Assembly (NCBI GenBank): GCA_946886185.1
Contig: CAMPIC010000279.1
Location: forward strand, 1-5,008
Source of the DNA: an uncultured bacterium
GTDB taxonomy: Bacteria > Eisenbacteria > RBG-16-71-46 > CAIMUX01
Length of the DNA: 5,008 nt
Reading direction: 5' to 3'
Positions 1 through 5,008 of this stretch are shown here, in pieces. The notes beneath the pieces were generated by a model. That model was not told where the DNA came from and made no database searches. It was given only the letters and a program-made list of their open reading frames with translations. Each line of letters opens with the position of its first letter. Position 1 is the stretch's first letter. The position numbers and the translations under genes are program-made.

Positions 1-419
1 AGAGCCTTCGCGCGCGGCGACTCCGCAACCCGGAGCGGCTCATCTCCTTCGTCCTCGGAACCTGCCGGCAGATGGTGATCGATCAGCGCCGGACCCAGCA
101 GCGCCGCACGAGGATCCTCGACACTTTCCGGGCGGATCTCCCGCTCGGTTCGGATGAGTCGAGACCGAACCAGCTCGAGATAGCCGGAGCTGCGGGATCT
201 GACCGACCTTTCGGACCTTTTGAGCCTCGAGTGCAACCGTGCCTCGAGAAACTGCCGGAGCGGGAGCGATCGGTCCTGCTCCTCACCTTCTATGCGGAAC
301 GACCTGCGAAAGAGATTGCGGAGCAGTTCGCGATCTCCGAGGGGAACGTGCGGGTCATCCGGCATCGCGGGCTGGCGCGGCTGCGCGACTGCATCGGCCG
401 GGAAGCGAGGACGATATGA
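1..419 (+). CDS. ECF-type RNA polymerase sigma factor, C-terminal part (5' end outside window)
   Basis: This is a sigma-70 family regulator that would direct RNA polymerase to a small set of promoters. The frame is open from the first complete codon at position 3 to the TGA at 417-419, so the ATG at 72 is internal and not the start. The first visible residues (NPERLISFVLGTCRQMVIDQ, then an Arg-rich stretch) match the end of region 2, with its aromatic and basic promoter-contacting helix. A poorly conserved linker follows. Region 4 (about nt 238-409) holds the family signature LPERERSVLLLTFY and a helix-turn-helix (AKEIAEQFAISEGNVRVIRH, then RGLARLRDCI) for -35 recognition. No extra C-terminal domain is present, so it ends like a minimal ECF factor. 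The stop overlaps the start of the anti-sigma gene by an ATGA, the usual arrangement of a cognate pair. Family assignment is firm; the ECF subgroup and the target genes cannot be read from this fragment. Confidence 0.9.
   Translation, partial: SLRARRLRNPERLISFVLGTCRQMVIDQRRTQQRRTRILDTFRADLPLGSDESRPNQLEIAGAAGSDRPFGPFEPRVQPCLEKLPERERSVLLLTFYAERPAKEIAEQFAISEGNVRVIRHRGLARLRDCIGREARTI
407..410 (+). promoter_or_regulatory. Shine-Dalgarno of the anti-sigma gene inside the sigma gene
   Basis: GAGG lies five bases before the ATG at 416 and within the last codons of the sigma gene. Together with the ATGA overlap it supports 416 as the start. The alternative in-frame ATG at 425 has no comparable ribosome binding site at the right distance. 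Confidence 0.6.
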
Positions 420-1033
420 GCGACATGAGCGATGAACGGGTTATGGCTAGCTCGCCTTGCCCGAATCCGATCTCATTCGATCAGCTTGTTCGGTACTGGC
501 TGGATGAACTGGACGAAGCGCAGTCGGAAGCGATCGAAAGGCACTTTCTGGGATGCGACGCCTGCTCCTCGGAGCTGCGATCGATCGCGGAGCTGGATCA
601 TGGCATCCAGGCCTGCGCGGAGCAGGGAGGCATGCATGCCATCGTCTCCGAGACATTCGTACAGGAAATGAACGAACGCGGCCTCCGCATCCGCGAATAT
701 CACGTGCCGCGCAACGGCACCGTGCGGTGCACGATCGCGCCCGACGACGATGTGTTGATCTCCCGCATCGAGGTGCCGCTGACCGGAGTCGAGCGCCTCG
801 ATCTCGAATGGGACGGAGATCCAGCATTCGCCGGAGTGCGCTGGGAGGATGTCCCCTTCCATGCGGAAGCGGGCACGGTCCTGTTGGCGAACTCGGTCGC
901 CTATGTGCGCTCGTTGCCGGAGGCCACCGGAATCCTGCGCGCCTTCGCGGTCGCCACGGGGGAACGCAATCTGCTCGGTGAGTACACGTTTCATCACACA
1001 CCGTTCCCCGGACCTGACCGCGACGCGTCCTGA
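416..1033 (+). CDS. Soluble zinc-finger (ZAS/zf-HC2-type) anti-sigma factor
   Basis: This 205-residue protein probably binds and inhibits the upstream sigma factor. Residues about 20-54 form the N-terminal anti-sigma domain: FDQLVRYWLDELDEAQSEAI followed by H43-x3-C47-x2-C50, the HxxxCxxC zinc motif of ZAS anti-sigma factors. Residues about 55-90 look helical. Residues about 95-205 are rich in short beta-type segments (VRCTIAPDDDVLISRIEVPL, VERLDLEW, TVLLANSVAYVRSL) and end in LLGEYTFHHTP. I see no membrane helix, so it should be cytoplasmic, unlike the many anti-sigma factors that span the membrane. The C-terminal part is not an obvious cupin as in ChrR. I do not recognise it, and a sensory role is only an inference. 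The start at 416 is chosen for the ATGA overlap and the GAGG before it. The frame is also open upstream to 239, but that stretch overlaps sigma region 4 and is a shadow. Release by redox or metal loss at the zinc site is plausible from relatives but not shown here. Confidence 0.82.
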   Translation: MSDMSDERVMASSPCPNPISFDQLVRYWLDELDEAQSEAIERHFLGCDACSSELRSIAELDHGIQACAEQGGMHAIVSETFVQEMNERGLRIREYHVPRNGTVRCTIAPDDDVLISRIEVPLTGVERLDLEWDGDPAFAGVRWEDVPFHAEAGTVLLANSVAYVRSLPEATGILRAFAVATGERNLLGEYTFHHTPFPGPDRDAS

Positions 1034-1043
1034 ACGACGTTCA
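1031..1043. repeat. 13-bp perfect palindrome at the anti-sigma stop codon
   Basis: TGAACGACGTTCA is a perfect dyad of 6 bp arms around a single central A. Its first three bases are the anti-sigma stop codon. It could be a regulator-binding site for the downstream arsM gene, or chance. It is too short and lacks a T-tract, so it is not a convincing terminator. Confidence 0.45.
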
Positions 1044-1068
1044 TCGCTGTGGCCCGATTGCTATCGAC

Positions 1069-1076
1069 GACTAGTC
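1069..1076. repeat. 8-bp palindrome upstream of arsM
   Basis: GACTAGTC is perfectly self-complementary. An 8-bp palindrome is weak evidence alone; it is listed because it lies between other dyads in the same 107-base intergenic region. Confidence 0.25.
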
Positions 1077-1079
1077 TTT

Positions 1080-1106
1080 CGGAAGATGTTCCGTGGTGGA
1101 ACACTT
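1080..1106 (+). promoter_or_regulatory. Two overlapping, mutually exclusive hairpins in the arsM leader
   Basis: The central TTCC (1089-1092) can pair with the GGAA on either side. The upstream choice is CGGAA (1080-1084), loop GATG, TTCCG (1089-1093). The downstream choice is TGTTCC (1087-1092), loop GTGGT, GGAACA (1098-1103), extended by AAG (1083-1085) with CTT (1104-1106) if A1086 bulges out. As DNA, the second is also a perfect 6-5-6 dyad that could be an operator. It lies 34 bases before the arsM start codon. The pairing is seen directly; a regulatory role is inference. Confidence 0.4.
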
Positions 1107-1116
1107 GGCCCGAAGA

Positions 1117-1133
1117 CTCCCGGACCGAGGAGG
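1117..1133 (+). promoter_or_regulatory. Strong Shine-Dalgarno of arsM, with a possible weak sequestering stem
   Basis: GAGGAGG at 1127-1133 sits seven bases before the GTG at 1141 and fixes that codon as the arsM start. CTCC at 1117-1120 is complementary to GGAG at 1129-1132 across an eight-base loop, so the site could be partly masked in the mRNA. The four-pair stem is weak and may be chance in GC-rich DNA; the ribosome binding site itself is clear. Confidence 0.7.
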
Positions 1134-1140
1134 CAACGAA

Positions 1141-1890
1141 GTGGAACCCAAAGAAACCCACGAAATCGTTCGCGAACGTTACGGCGAGATGGCGAAGGCT
1201 GGTTCGAGCTGCTGCGGAGACTCCTGCAGCCCGTCGATAGCTGAGCTAGGCTACTCGGCCGAACAAGCCGCGAACCTGCCGGAAGGAGCCAATCTCGGTC
1301 TCGGTTGCGGCAATCCGTTGGCCTACGCGGAAATCAAGCCGGGTGAAACCGTGCTCGACCTCGGTTCCGGCGCGGGCATCGATGCCTTCCTCGCTGCGCG
1401 GGAGGTCGGCCCCGGCGGACGCGTCATCGGTGTGGACATGACGGAAGCGATGATCGAGCTCGCTCGCGCCAACGCCGCGAAAGGCGACTTCACGAACGTG
1501 GAGTTTCGTCTCGGGCAGATCGAACACTTGCCGCTGAATGACGCAACCGTGGACGCCATCATCTCGAACTGCGTCGTCAACCTGTCCCCCGAGAAAGATC
1601 GGGTGTTCCGCGAAGCCTTTCGCGTCCTGAAACCCGGTGGACGTGTTCTCGTGAGCGACCTGGTCTGGCTCGCTTCGCCATCGCCCGAAGTGCGCGAATC
1701 GGTCGAAGCCCTCGTCGGCTGCGTCGCCGGAGCCTCGCTCAAGGACGACTACTTGAAGCTGATGCGAGCTGCCGGCTTCACAGAAGTGGAGGTCATTGCC
1801 CAGAACATCTATACGAGCGACGCCTGCTGCGGAGGCGACTCGAGTCAGTCCGTCGTCTCGGTCAAGGTGCGCGGCTTGAAGCCAAGATGA
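1141..1890 (+). CDS. arsM: Arsenite S-adenosylmethionine methyltransferase ArsM
   Basis: ArsM transfers methyl groups from S-adenosylmethionine to trivalent arsenic in the cytoplasm, giving methylated and eventually volatile arsenicals. The protein is 249 residues, usual for prokaryotic ArsM. The N-terminus ([18 protein letters not shown]) is typical of the family. The Rossmann SAM site is [11 protein letters not shown] (71-81) with the acidic D99 in VIGVDM. The three arsenic-binding cysteines fit the contexts GLGCGNP (C56), [11 protein letters not shown] (C144) and GCVAGAS (C194), so the active site looks intact. Additional cysteines lie at 24, 25 and 29 and as a pair at 229-230. The methyltransferase signature [14 protein letters not shown] is at 160-173. 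GTG 1141 is preferred over the in-frame GTG 1093 because GAGGAGG precedes it and it gives the normal family N-terminus. No arsR, arsB/acr3 or arsC gene lies in the window, so arsM seems to stand alone here. An arsenic-unrelated UbiE-like methyltransferase is unlikely given the cysteines. Confidence 0.93.
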   Translation: MEPKETHEIVRERYGEMAKAGSSCCGDSCSPSIAELGYSAEQAANLPEGANLGLGCGNPLAYAEIKPGETVLDLGSGAGIDAFLAAREVGPGGRVIGVDMTEAMIELARANAAKGDFTNVEFRLGQIEHLPLNDATVDAIISNCVVNLSPEKDRVFREAFRVLKPGGRVLVSDLVWLASPSPEVRESVEALVGCVAGASLKDDYLKLMRAAGFTEVEVIAQNIYTSDACCGGDSSQSVVSVKVRGLKPR

Positions 1891-1930
1891 TCGCGATCCC
1901 TGCGGGAGATCACGCAGACCGCGCGCGATC
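1889..1930. terminator. Possible imperfect stem-loop between convergent genes
   Basis: GATCGCG (1889-1895) can pair with CGCGATC (1924-1930), and inside it CTGCG (1900-1904) with CGCAG (1913-1917). A smaller alternative is TCCC-TGC-GGGA (1897-1907). The site lies between the arsM stop and the stop of the minus-strand beta-helix gene, where a shared terminator would be expected. There is no T-run on either strand, so a rho-independent terminator is doubtful. Confidence 0.3.
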
Positions 1931-1969
1931 CCCCAGCCGTTACCACCACGAATCGAATCCTGACGCTTC

Positions 1970-3454
1970 CTATCGAACGAGGACAAGGCGTCCCTTACCG
2001 AGTTGATCGGCCGCCCGAACGCTGACGAAGTAAACTCCATCCGGCAACTCATCGACCAACGGCCCGAGCGCAACAGACTGCTCCCCCGACTCCAGACGTT
2101 GACTGAACGCTCCTATTTGCCTGCCGTCCACACTCTGCACGGTCACGGTGACGTGAGCCGGCTGCGCCAGAGTGAAGGCTACGCGAGCCAGTTCCCGACC
2201 CGGGTTTGGCTGCAAAACCATCGCGAGGCTACTCGCGCGCGGGCCCACGGGGACTTCGGACACTCCGCATCCCCCCTCGAGAGCACCCACCAACACACCG
2301 CACGCATTGTTCTCCGGAAGCAAGACTGAGGCGTGCCCCACATCGTAGCTCCCGTCGGCCGTCGGCGCGTCTTCGCACGACACCGGGAGGCAAAGGTCAA
2401 TATCTCCGGTCACCATGGGACCTGTCGTTTGCACATCGCCGAAGATTCCCGGGGCGTAGGAACACGTCACTTCCACGGCTGCGTTGAAACACAACAAATC
2501 ATGTCCGGATAGAGGATGCGTGCAGTTGCCGTAAAACGCGGTGCGTTCGATGACGGCGGCGCCGCCGTCGATCGATATCCCTCCGCCTCCGCCCGTGGGA
2601 TTGCTCGAAATCATTCGGTTCCCGGCGATCGTGCTGGACCGGATGATCGAGTCACACACCAGGAGCTGCAAGCCTCCGCCGTACCCGAACGCGCCATGGT
2701 TCCCCCCGATGACACAATTCTCGATGAGCACATCGCTCAGGTAGCAGTGTCCGCCGCCACCCTGACAGAGGGACTCCAGCACCGAATTGCCCAGGATCTC
2801 GCTGTCTACCAGGACCAAAGAGCTCGACACCACAGAGAATGCTCCGCCCGACATGTCCGCCACATTCTCGTCCAACACGCAACGCTCCAGGCGCACCGCG
2901 CTCCGAAGCGCCCGGAGCCCACCGCCAGAAACTCCAGAGCATCCCGTAATCCGAGTGTCCACCAGGGTGAGGCCGCTATCCTTGATTCGAATGCCACTGT
3001 CCACACCATTGGCAAACGTGATCCGCTCGACTCGCGCATCGGAGGATTCGCCGTTCTCGATCTTCAACAATGGACTTTGACCTTCCCCATCGATCACGAC
3101 CCGATCCCGATCTTCCCCGAGCAGGGCGATGTCCTTGCCGTCGAAAGAAAGGTCGACGTTTCCCGCGCCTCGATACGTTCCGGATAGAACCAGGACGGTG
3201 TCACCGGCAACCGCCTGATCGATTCCGTCTTGAATCGCGGCACAACACGAGGATGGAACGACGATCGTTGTCGCCCGACCCGGTCCGGCGCAAAGGAGAC
3301 TTGCCAGGAACGCGAGCTGCATCCAGACCATTCGGGTCGCAAGTCGCCGCAGGCTGGCCTTATCAGACCATGCCGTCCGAACCGTAGGCTGACGGCCTTC
3401 CGATACTCGCTCGCAACGAACACTCTCGAGGGAAACGGAACAGTTCAAAATCAC
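1970..3454 (-). CDS. Secreted right-handed parallel beta-helix protein with C-terminal sorting/FlgD-like domain
   Basis: This 494-residue protein is probably exported and surface-attached or released; its substrate is unknown. The leader has an unusually long N-region (about 40 residues, RR at 36-37), a hydrophobic core near 43-56 and a likely cleavage after GPGRA (about 61). The mature protein starts like many beta-helix proteins of this type: VVPSSCCAAIQDGIDQAV, then GDTVLVLSGTY (to 94). Residues about 95-315 hold repeated rungs with Gly-rich turns (GGGL, GGAF, GGGGH, YGGGL, GGGGGISI) alternating with Val/Ile strands and 'C.I..N' turns, the pectate-lyase-like right-handed helix. A Cys-rich link ends in CGVLVGALEGGCG. 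Residues 414-494 form the terminal domain: LQPNPG, then V.FTL, VDGRQIG, LPDGVYFVSV and a final GRLVLVR, as in type A sorting signals. I see no catalytic motif. The GTG at 3454 is supported by the ribosome binding site at 3461-3468. An M42 start (3331) would shorten the leader but lacks such a site. Confidence 0.87.
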   Translation of the reverse strand: MILNCSVSLESVRCERVSEGRQPTVRTAWSDKASLRRLATRMVWMQLAFLASLLCAGPGRATTIVVPSSCCAAIQDGIDQAVAGDTVLVLSGTYRGAGNVDLSFDGKDIALLGEDRDRVVIDGEGQSPLLKIENGESSDARVERITFANGVDSGIRIKDSGLTLVDTRITGCSGVSGGGLRALRSAVRLERCVLDENVADMSGGAFSVVSSSLVLVDSEILGNSVLESLCQGGGGHCYLSDVLIENCVIGGNHGAFGYGGGLQLLVCDSIIRSSTIAGNRMISSNPTGGGGGISIDGGAAVIERTAFYGNCTHPLSGHDLLCFNAAVEVTCSYAPGIFGDVQTTGPMVTGDIDLCLPVSCEDAPTADGSYDVGHASVLLPENNACGVLVGALEGGCGVSEVPVGPRASSLAMVLQPNPGRELARVAFTLAQPAHVTVTVQSVDGRQIGAFSQRLESGEQSVALGPLVDELPDGVYFVSVRAADQLGKGRLVLVR

Positions 3455-3460
3455 GGAGCA

Positions 3461-3468
3461 CCTCCTCC
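3461..3468 (-). promoter_or_regulatory. Eight-base Shine-Dalgarno that fixes the GTG start at 3454
   Basis: Read on the minus strand, GGAGGAGG is followed by six bases and then GTG. This is a near-ideal ribosome binding site and is the reason for accepting a start that gives an unusually long signal-peptide N-region. Confidence 0.8.
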
Positions 3469-3520
3469 GATGGGATTTCGCTCGCAGTGCGGCGCGGCAT
3501 TTGTCTCCCCGGGATTGCGA

Positions 3521-3533
3521 CCAAGAGACTTGG
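3521..3533. repeat. Short inverted repeat between the two minus-strand genes
   Basis: CCAAG-AGA-CTTGG gives a 5-bp stem with a 3-base loop in the 94-base gap upstream of the beta-helix gene. No T-run follows on either strand. I see no convincing -35/-10 pair in this gap. It could be an operator or chance. Confidence 0.25.
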
Positions 3534-3548
3534 GGGGACGACCGGAGA

Positions 3549-4292
3549 CTACTCTTGCACAGCCGTGTAAAAAAAAAAGGAAAAAGAGCGCGGCACCGTC
3601 GTGGTCACTCGGGTCGCGATAGAGCGATCACCGCGATTCAGAGACGCGGCCAGCCAGCTCTCCAGTGTGTCCAGCATGCCCGAGCCTCCCTCCGCGTCCA
3701 ATCGGGCCGGCATCTCGGCGGCGAACTGCGCATACCCATCCGCGCCCAGCCGCTCGATCAACTGTTTCTCCGCCTCCGCGGCCAGGGCCATATCCCGCGG
3801 ACCGCGAGCGATTCCCAGCCGCTGCCGCAACTGAACGGCGGCCAGGAAGTAGATGGCCGCCTCTACGTCGACCTCGGCCTTCATCGCGATCTGGTGCCCG
3901 CAATCCAGGACCGCCGCGATCCCCGCTTGATCTCCCAAACCCCGCACCAGACCGATCGCTTCCTGCAAGGCGGCGATCGCCTTCTGCTCGCGCCCGTCCC
4001 GGAGCGCTTTCCGTGAAAGCTGCTGGAGGGCCAGATTGAGTCCCCTTCGATCTCCGATCCGGCGCGCGATGTCCGCAGCGCGAATGGAAGCCTCCTGGGA
4101 ACCGGCGAGATCCTCCTTGAACTCGAGCACGATGGCGAGATTGATCAGCGAATAACAGATCGACCAGGAGTTGGTCAGCTCCTCGAAGACGGCGAGCGCT
4201 TCGCGGCCCACGACTTCCGCGCGATCGAGATCGACGTGGATCAGCGCGGTGCAGAGGTTGCCGAGCGCCGCGCCCTCCGCCCACCGATTCTT
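3549..4292 (-). CDS. TPR regulator, 3' fragment after a frameshift
   Basis: This segment continues the gene from the fragment at 4292-5008, but in another frame, and ends at TAG 3549-3551. It gives about 247 residues. The first residues (KNRWAEGAALGNLCTALIHV) are the second half of a TPR unit whose first half (AIELYEENL) ends the upstream fragment. Further TPR-like helical pairs follow: GREALAVFEELTN with SICYSLINLAIVLEF, then QEASIRAADIARRIGD with GLNLALQQLSRKAL, then AIAALQEAIGLVRGL with GIAAVLDCGHQIA, and a last alanine-rich helical region typical of the end of this ATPase/TPR family (AAVQLRQRLGIARGP, LAAEAEKQLIERLGADGY, AAEMPARLDAEGG, LESWLAASLN). TPR arrays mediate protein contacts. The last 20 or so residues (RGDRSIATR onward, into SFSFFFY) do not look conserved and cross a T10 run, so the true end may differ. 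An internal GTG at 4211 could serve as a restart, but no ribosome binding site supports it. Confidence 0.72.
   Translation of the reverse strand, partial: KNRWAEGAALGNLCTALIHVDLDRAEVVGREALAVFEELTNSWSICYSLINLAIVLEFKEDLAGSQEASIRAADIARRIGDRRGLNLALQQLSRKALRDGREQKAIAALQEAIGLVRGLGDQAGIAAVLDCGHQIAMKAEVDVEAAIYFLAAVQLRQRLGIARGPRDMALAAEAEKQLIERLGADGYAQFAAEMPARLDAEGGSGMLDTLESWLAASLNRGDRSIATRVTTTVPRSFSFFFYTAVQE
3569..3578. repeat. A10/T10 homopolymer in the last codons of the TPR gene
   Basis: Ten A residues on the plus strand (followed by GG and five more A) are read on the minus strand as the Phe-rich SFSFFFY just before the TAG stop. Runs of this length are prone to slippage in cells and in sequencing, so the C-terminus of the gene is uncertain. 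The T-run could help end transcription, but I find no strong GC stem directly before it. Confidence 0.5.
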
Positions 4293-5008
4293 CAGCTTCC
4301 GCGCAGGTTCTCCTCGTACAATTCGATGGCGCGGGCATACTCGCCTTGCTCCGTGAGAACGTTGGCGAGGTTGCCGAGCGCCATCATGATGCCGTCCGGC
4401 ATGTCCATGTCGCGGAGCATGTCCAGAGCGCGCTCATGGATCGCGCGACTCTCCGCCAGATCTCCCTGGTTCAGCGCGAGGTTTCCAACCAACGTGAGAA
4501 CGCGCACGTGGAGGAGCTGGTGCTCCGGTCCCGGAGCGCGATCGAGCAGTCGCTGCAGCGTGGCGCGTCCCTCTCCCCAGGCTCCCAGCGCATCGAAGCA
4601 GACGCCGGTGTTCGCCCCCAATGCGAGCGCGATGGTGTGAAGCGACGGATCGTCGTCGGCGCGGCGGAACACGGCTCGGATGTTGTCGAGCTCCGCTTCG
4701 AAGCGATTGCGCCACACCTCCTCGTTCGATCCGACCAGCTGCTTCTCCGACCCTTCACAAAATCGCACCAGCGCGTCCGCGTGCCGCTGCACGACGGTCG
4801 AGAAGGAAGGATCCTCCCGGAACCTACCCGCGACGTACTCGCGCACCGTCTCGAGCATGCGATAGCGGGTCGAGGCAGTTCGTTCGGTCTTTTCGGCGTC
4901 GATCTCGATGAGCGACTTCTCCACGAGACCGGTCAAGAGATCCAGGATCTGCCATCCTTCCAGCGGCACGATGGCGCACACAGCTTCCGCGGCTTGGAGC
5001 GACCACCC
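4292..5008 (-). CDS. NB-ARC/'predicted ATPase'-type regulator with TPRs, middle fragment (5' end outside window, frameshift at 3' end)
   Basis: The frame is open from the window end to a premature TGA at 4294-4292, giving 238 visible residues, so the GTG at 4981 is internal. It begins GWSLQAAEAVC, the winged-helix region that follows the NB-ARC ATPase core in large bacterial signalling ATPases. LLTGLVEKSLI (about 24-34), RYRMLETVREYV (48-59), the RHA motif near 75-77 and ELDNIRAVF (106-114) are the order of motifs known from this family (COG3903-like). TPR units follow, for example GDLAESRAIHERALDMLRDM, then MMALGNLANVLTEQGEYARA and IELYEENL. Such proteins are cytoplasmic and carry an N-terminal effector domain (LuxR or OmpR/SARP DNA-binding, Ser/Thr kinase or cyclase), which lies outside the window and cannot be named here. 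The reading frame breaks within a TPR helix, so the gene is either a pseudogene or carries a sequencing error. Confidence 0.8.
   Translation of the reverse strand, partial: GWSLQAAEAVCAIVPLEGWQILDLLTGLVEKSLIEIDAEKTERTASTRYRMLETVREYVAGRFREDPSFSTVVQRHADALVRFCEGSEKQLVGSNEEVWRNRFEAELDNIRAVFRRADDDPSLHTIALALGANTGVCFDALGAWGEGRATLQRLLDRAPGPEHQLLHVRVLTLVGNLALNQGDLAESRAIHERALDMLRDMDMPDGIMMALGNLANVLTEQGEYARAIELYEENLRGS
4293..4305 (-). other. Frameshift junction in the TPR regulator
   Basis: Upstream of this point the TPR-like protein is in one frame (…YEENLR), downstream in another (KNRWAEGAALGNL…). The shift corresponds to a net loss of 1 base (or 4, 7…). Neighbouring TPR units have 19 residues between the conserved Leu of the first helix (ERAL, REAL) and the end of the next LGNL/LINL motif. 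Adding one base gives 17, adding seven gives 19, so a 7-base deletion fits best. A GAAG-CT-GAAG direct repeat at 4299-4290 is a plausible slippage site. Confidence 0.65.

Noticed and set aside
447..1001. Two minus-strand open frames antisense to the anti-sigma gene
   Set aside because: Arg/Pro/His-rich composition with no domain; they are shadows of the anti-sigma coding sequence, whose zinc motif and ATGA overlap are clear.
1093..1140. Upstream GTG start for arsM adding 16 residues
   Set aside because: The extension is not like ArsM N-termini and runs through the hairpin and the Shine-Dalgarno sequence that serves the GTG at 1141.
1246..2073. Long minus-strand open frame (275 codons) antisense to arsM
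   Set aside because: It lies opposite the well-supported arsM gene and also overlaps the end of the beta-helix gene. It has no recognisable motifs and is explained by high-GC codon bias.
2516..3187. Plus-strand open frame of 223 codons inside the beta-helix gene
   Set aside because: It is fully antisense to a gene with signal peptide, beta-helix rungs and sorting domain, and has no motif or ribosome binding site of its own.
3521..3548. Promoter or terminator in the gap between the minus-strand genes
   Set aside because: The short CCAAG/CTTGG stem has no T-run, and no -35/-10 pair of reasonable quality was seen.
4290..4305. Programmed ribosomal frameshift in the TPR regulator
   Set aside because: No slippery heptamer or strong downstream stem is visible at the junction, and the repeat spacing indicates missing sequence rather than recoding.
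3628..4338. Minus-strand open frame of 236 codons overlapping the frameshift region
   Set aside because: Its translation is Arg/Gly-rich and shows no TPR pattern; the TPR-like sequence lies in the two other minus-strand frames.

Overview
The window is about 60% GC and gene-dense. It has no RNA genes, CRISPR array, insertion sequence or other mobile element that I can recognise. The best taxonomic clue is the secreted beta-helix protein (1970-3454, minus). It ends in a type A sorting / FlgD-like 'NP...GVYF...LVLVR' domain, a pairing common in high-GC FCB-related and candidate-phylum bacteria such as Eisenbacteria, Krumholzibacteriota or Latescibacterota-like lineages. This placement is an inference. 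No rRNA or marker gene is present to confirm it.

Layout. (1) 1-419 plus: the C-terminal part of an ECF-type sigma factor, cut by the window start. (2) 416-1033 plus: a soluble zinc-finger anti-sigma factor that overlaps the sigma gene by an ATGA, so the two are probably translationally coupled. (3) 1034-1140: an intergenic region unusually rich in inverted repeats. (4) 1141-1890 plus: an arsenite methyltransferase (arsM) with a GTG start and a strong Shine-Dalgarno sequence. (5) 1891-1969: a short gap between convergent genes, with weak stem-loops. (6) 1970-3454 minus: the secreted beta-helix protein, with a GTG start behind an 8-base Shine-Dalgarno sequence. (7) 3549-5008 minus: the C-terminal part of an NB-ARC/'predicted ATPase' plus TPR regulator. 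It is cut by the window end and broken by a frameshift near 4293-4305.

How the genes may work together. The sigma/anti-sigma pair is a self-contained regulatory switch. The anti-sigma factor has a HxxxCxxC zinc motif and no membrane segment, so it probably senses something in the cytoplasm. arsM follows in the same direction, but behind 107 bases of dyad-rich DNA, so it probably has its own control. The sequence does not show whether the sigma factor controls it. The two minus-strand genes lie in tandem but look functionally unrelated.

I find no convincing new multi-gene system. The most useful leads are the uncharacterised C-terminal domain of the anti-sigma factor, the dyads and alternative hairpins upstream of arsM, and the frameshift in the TPR regulator.
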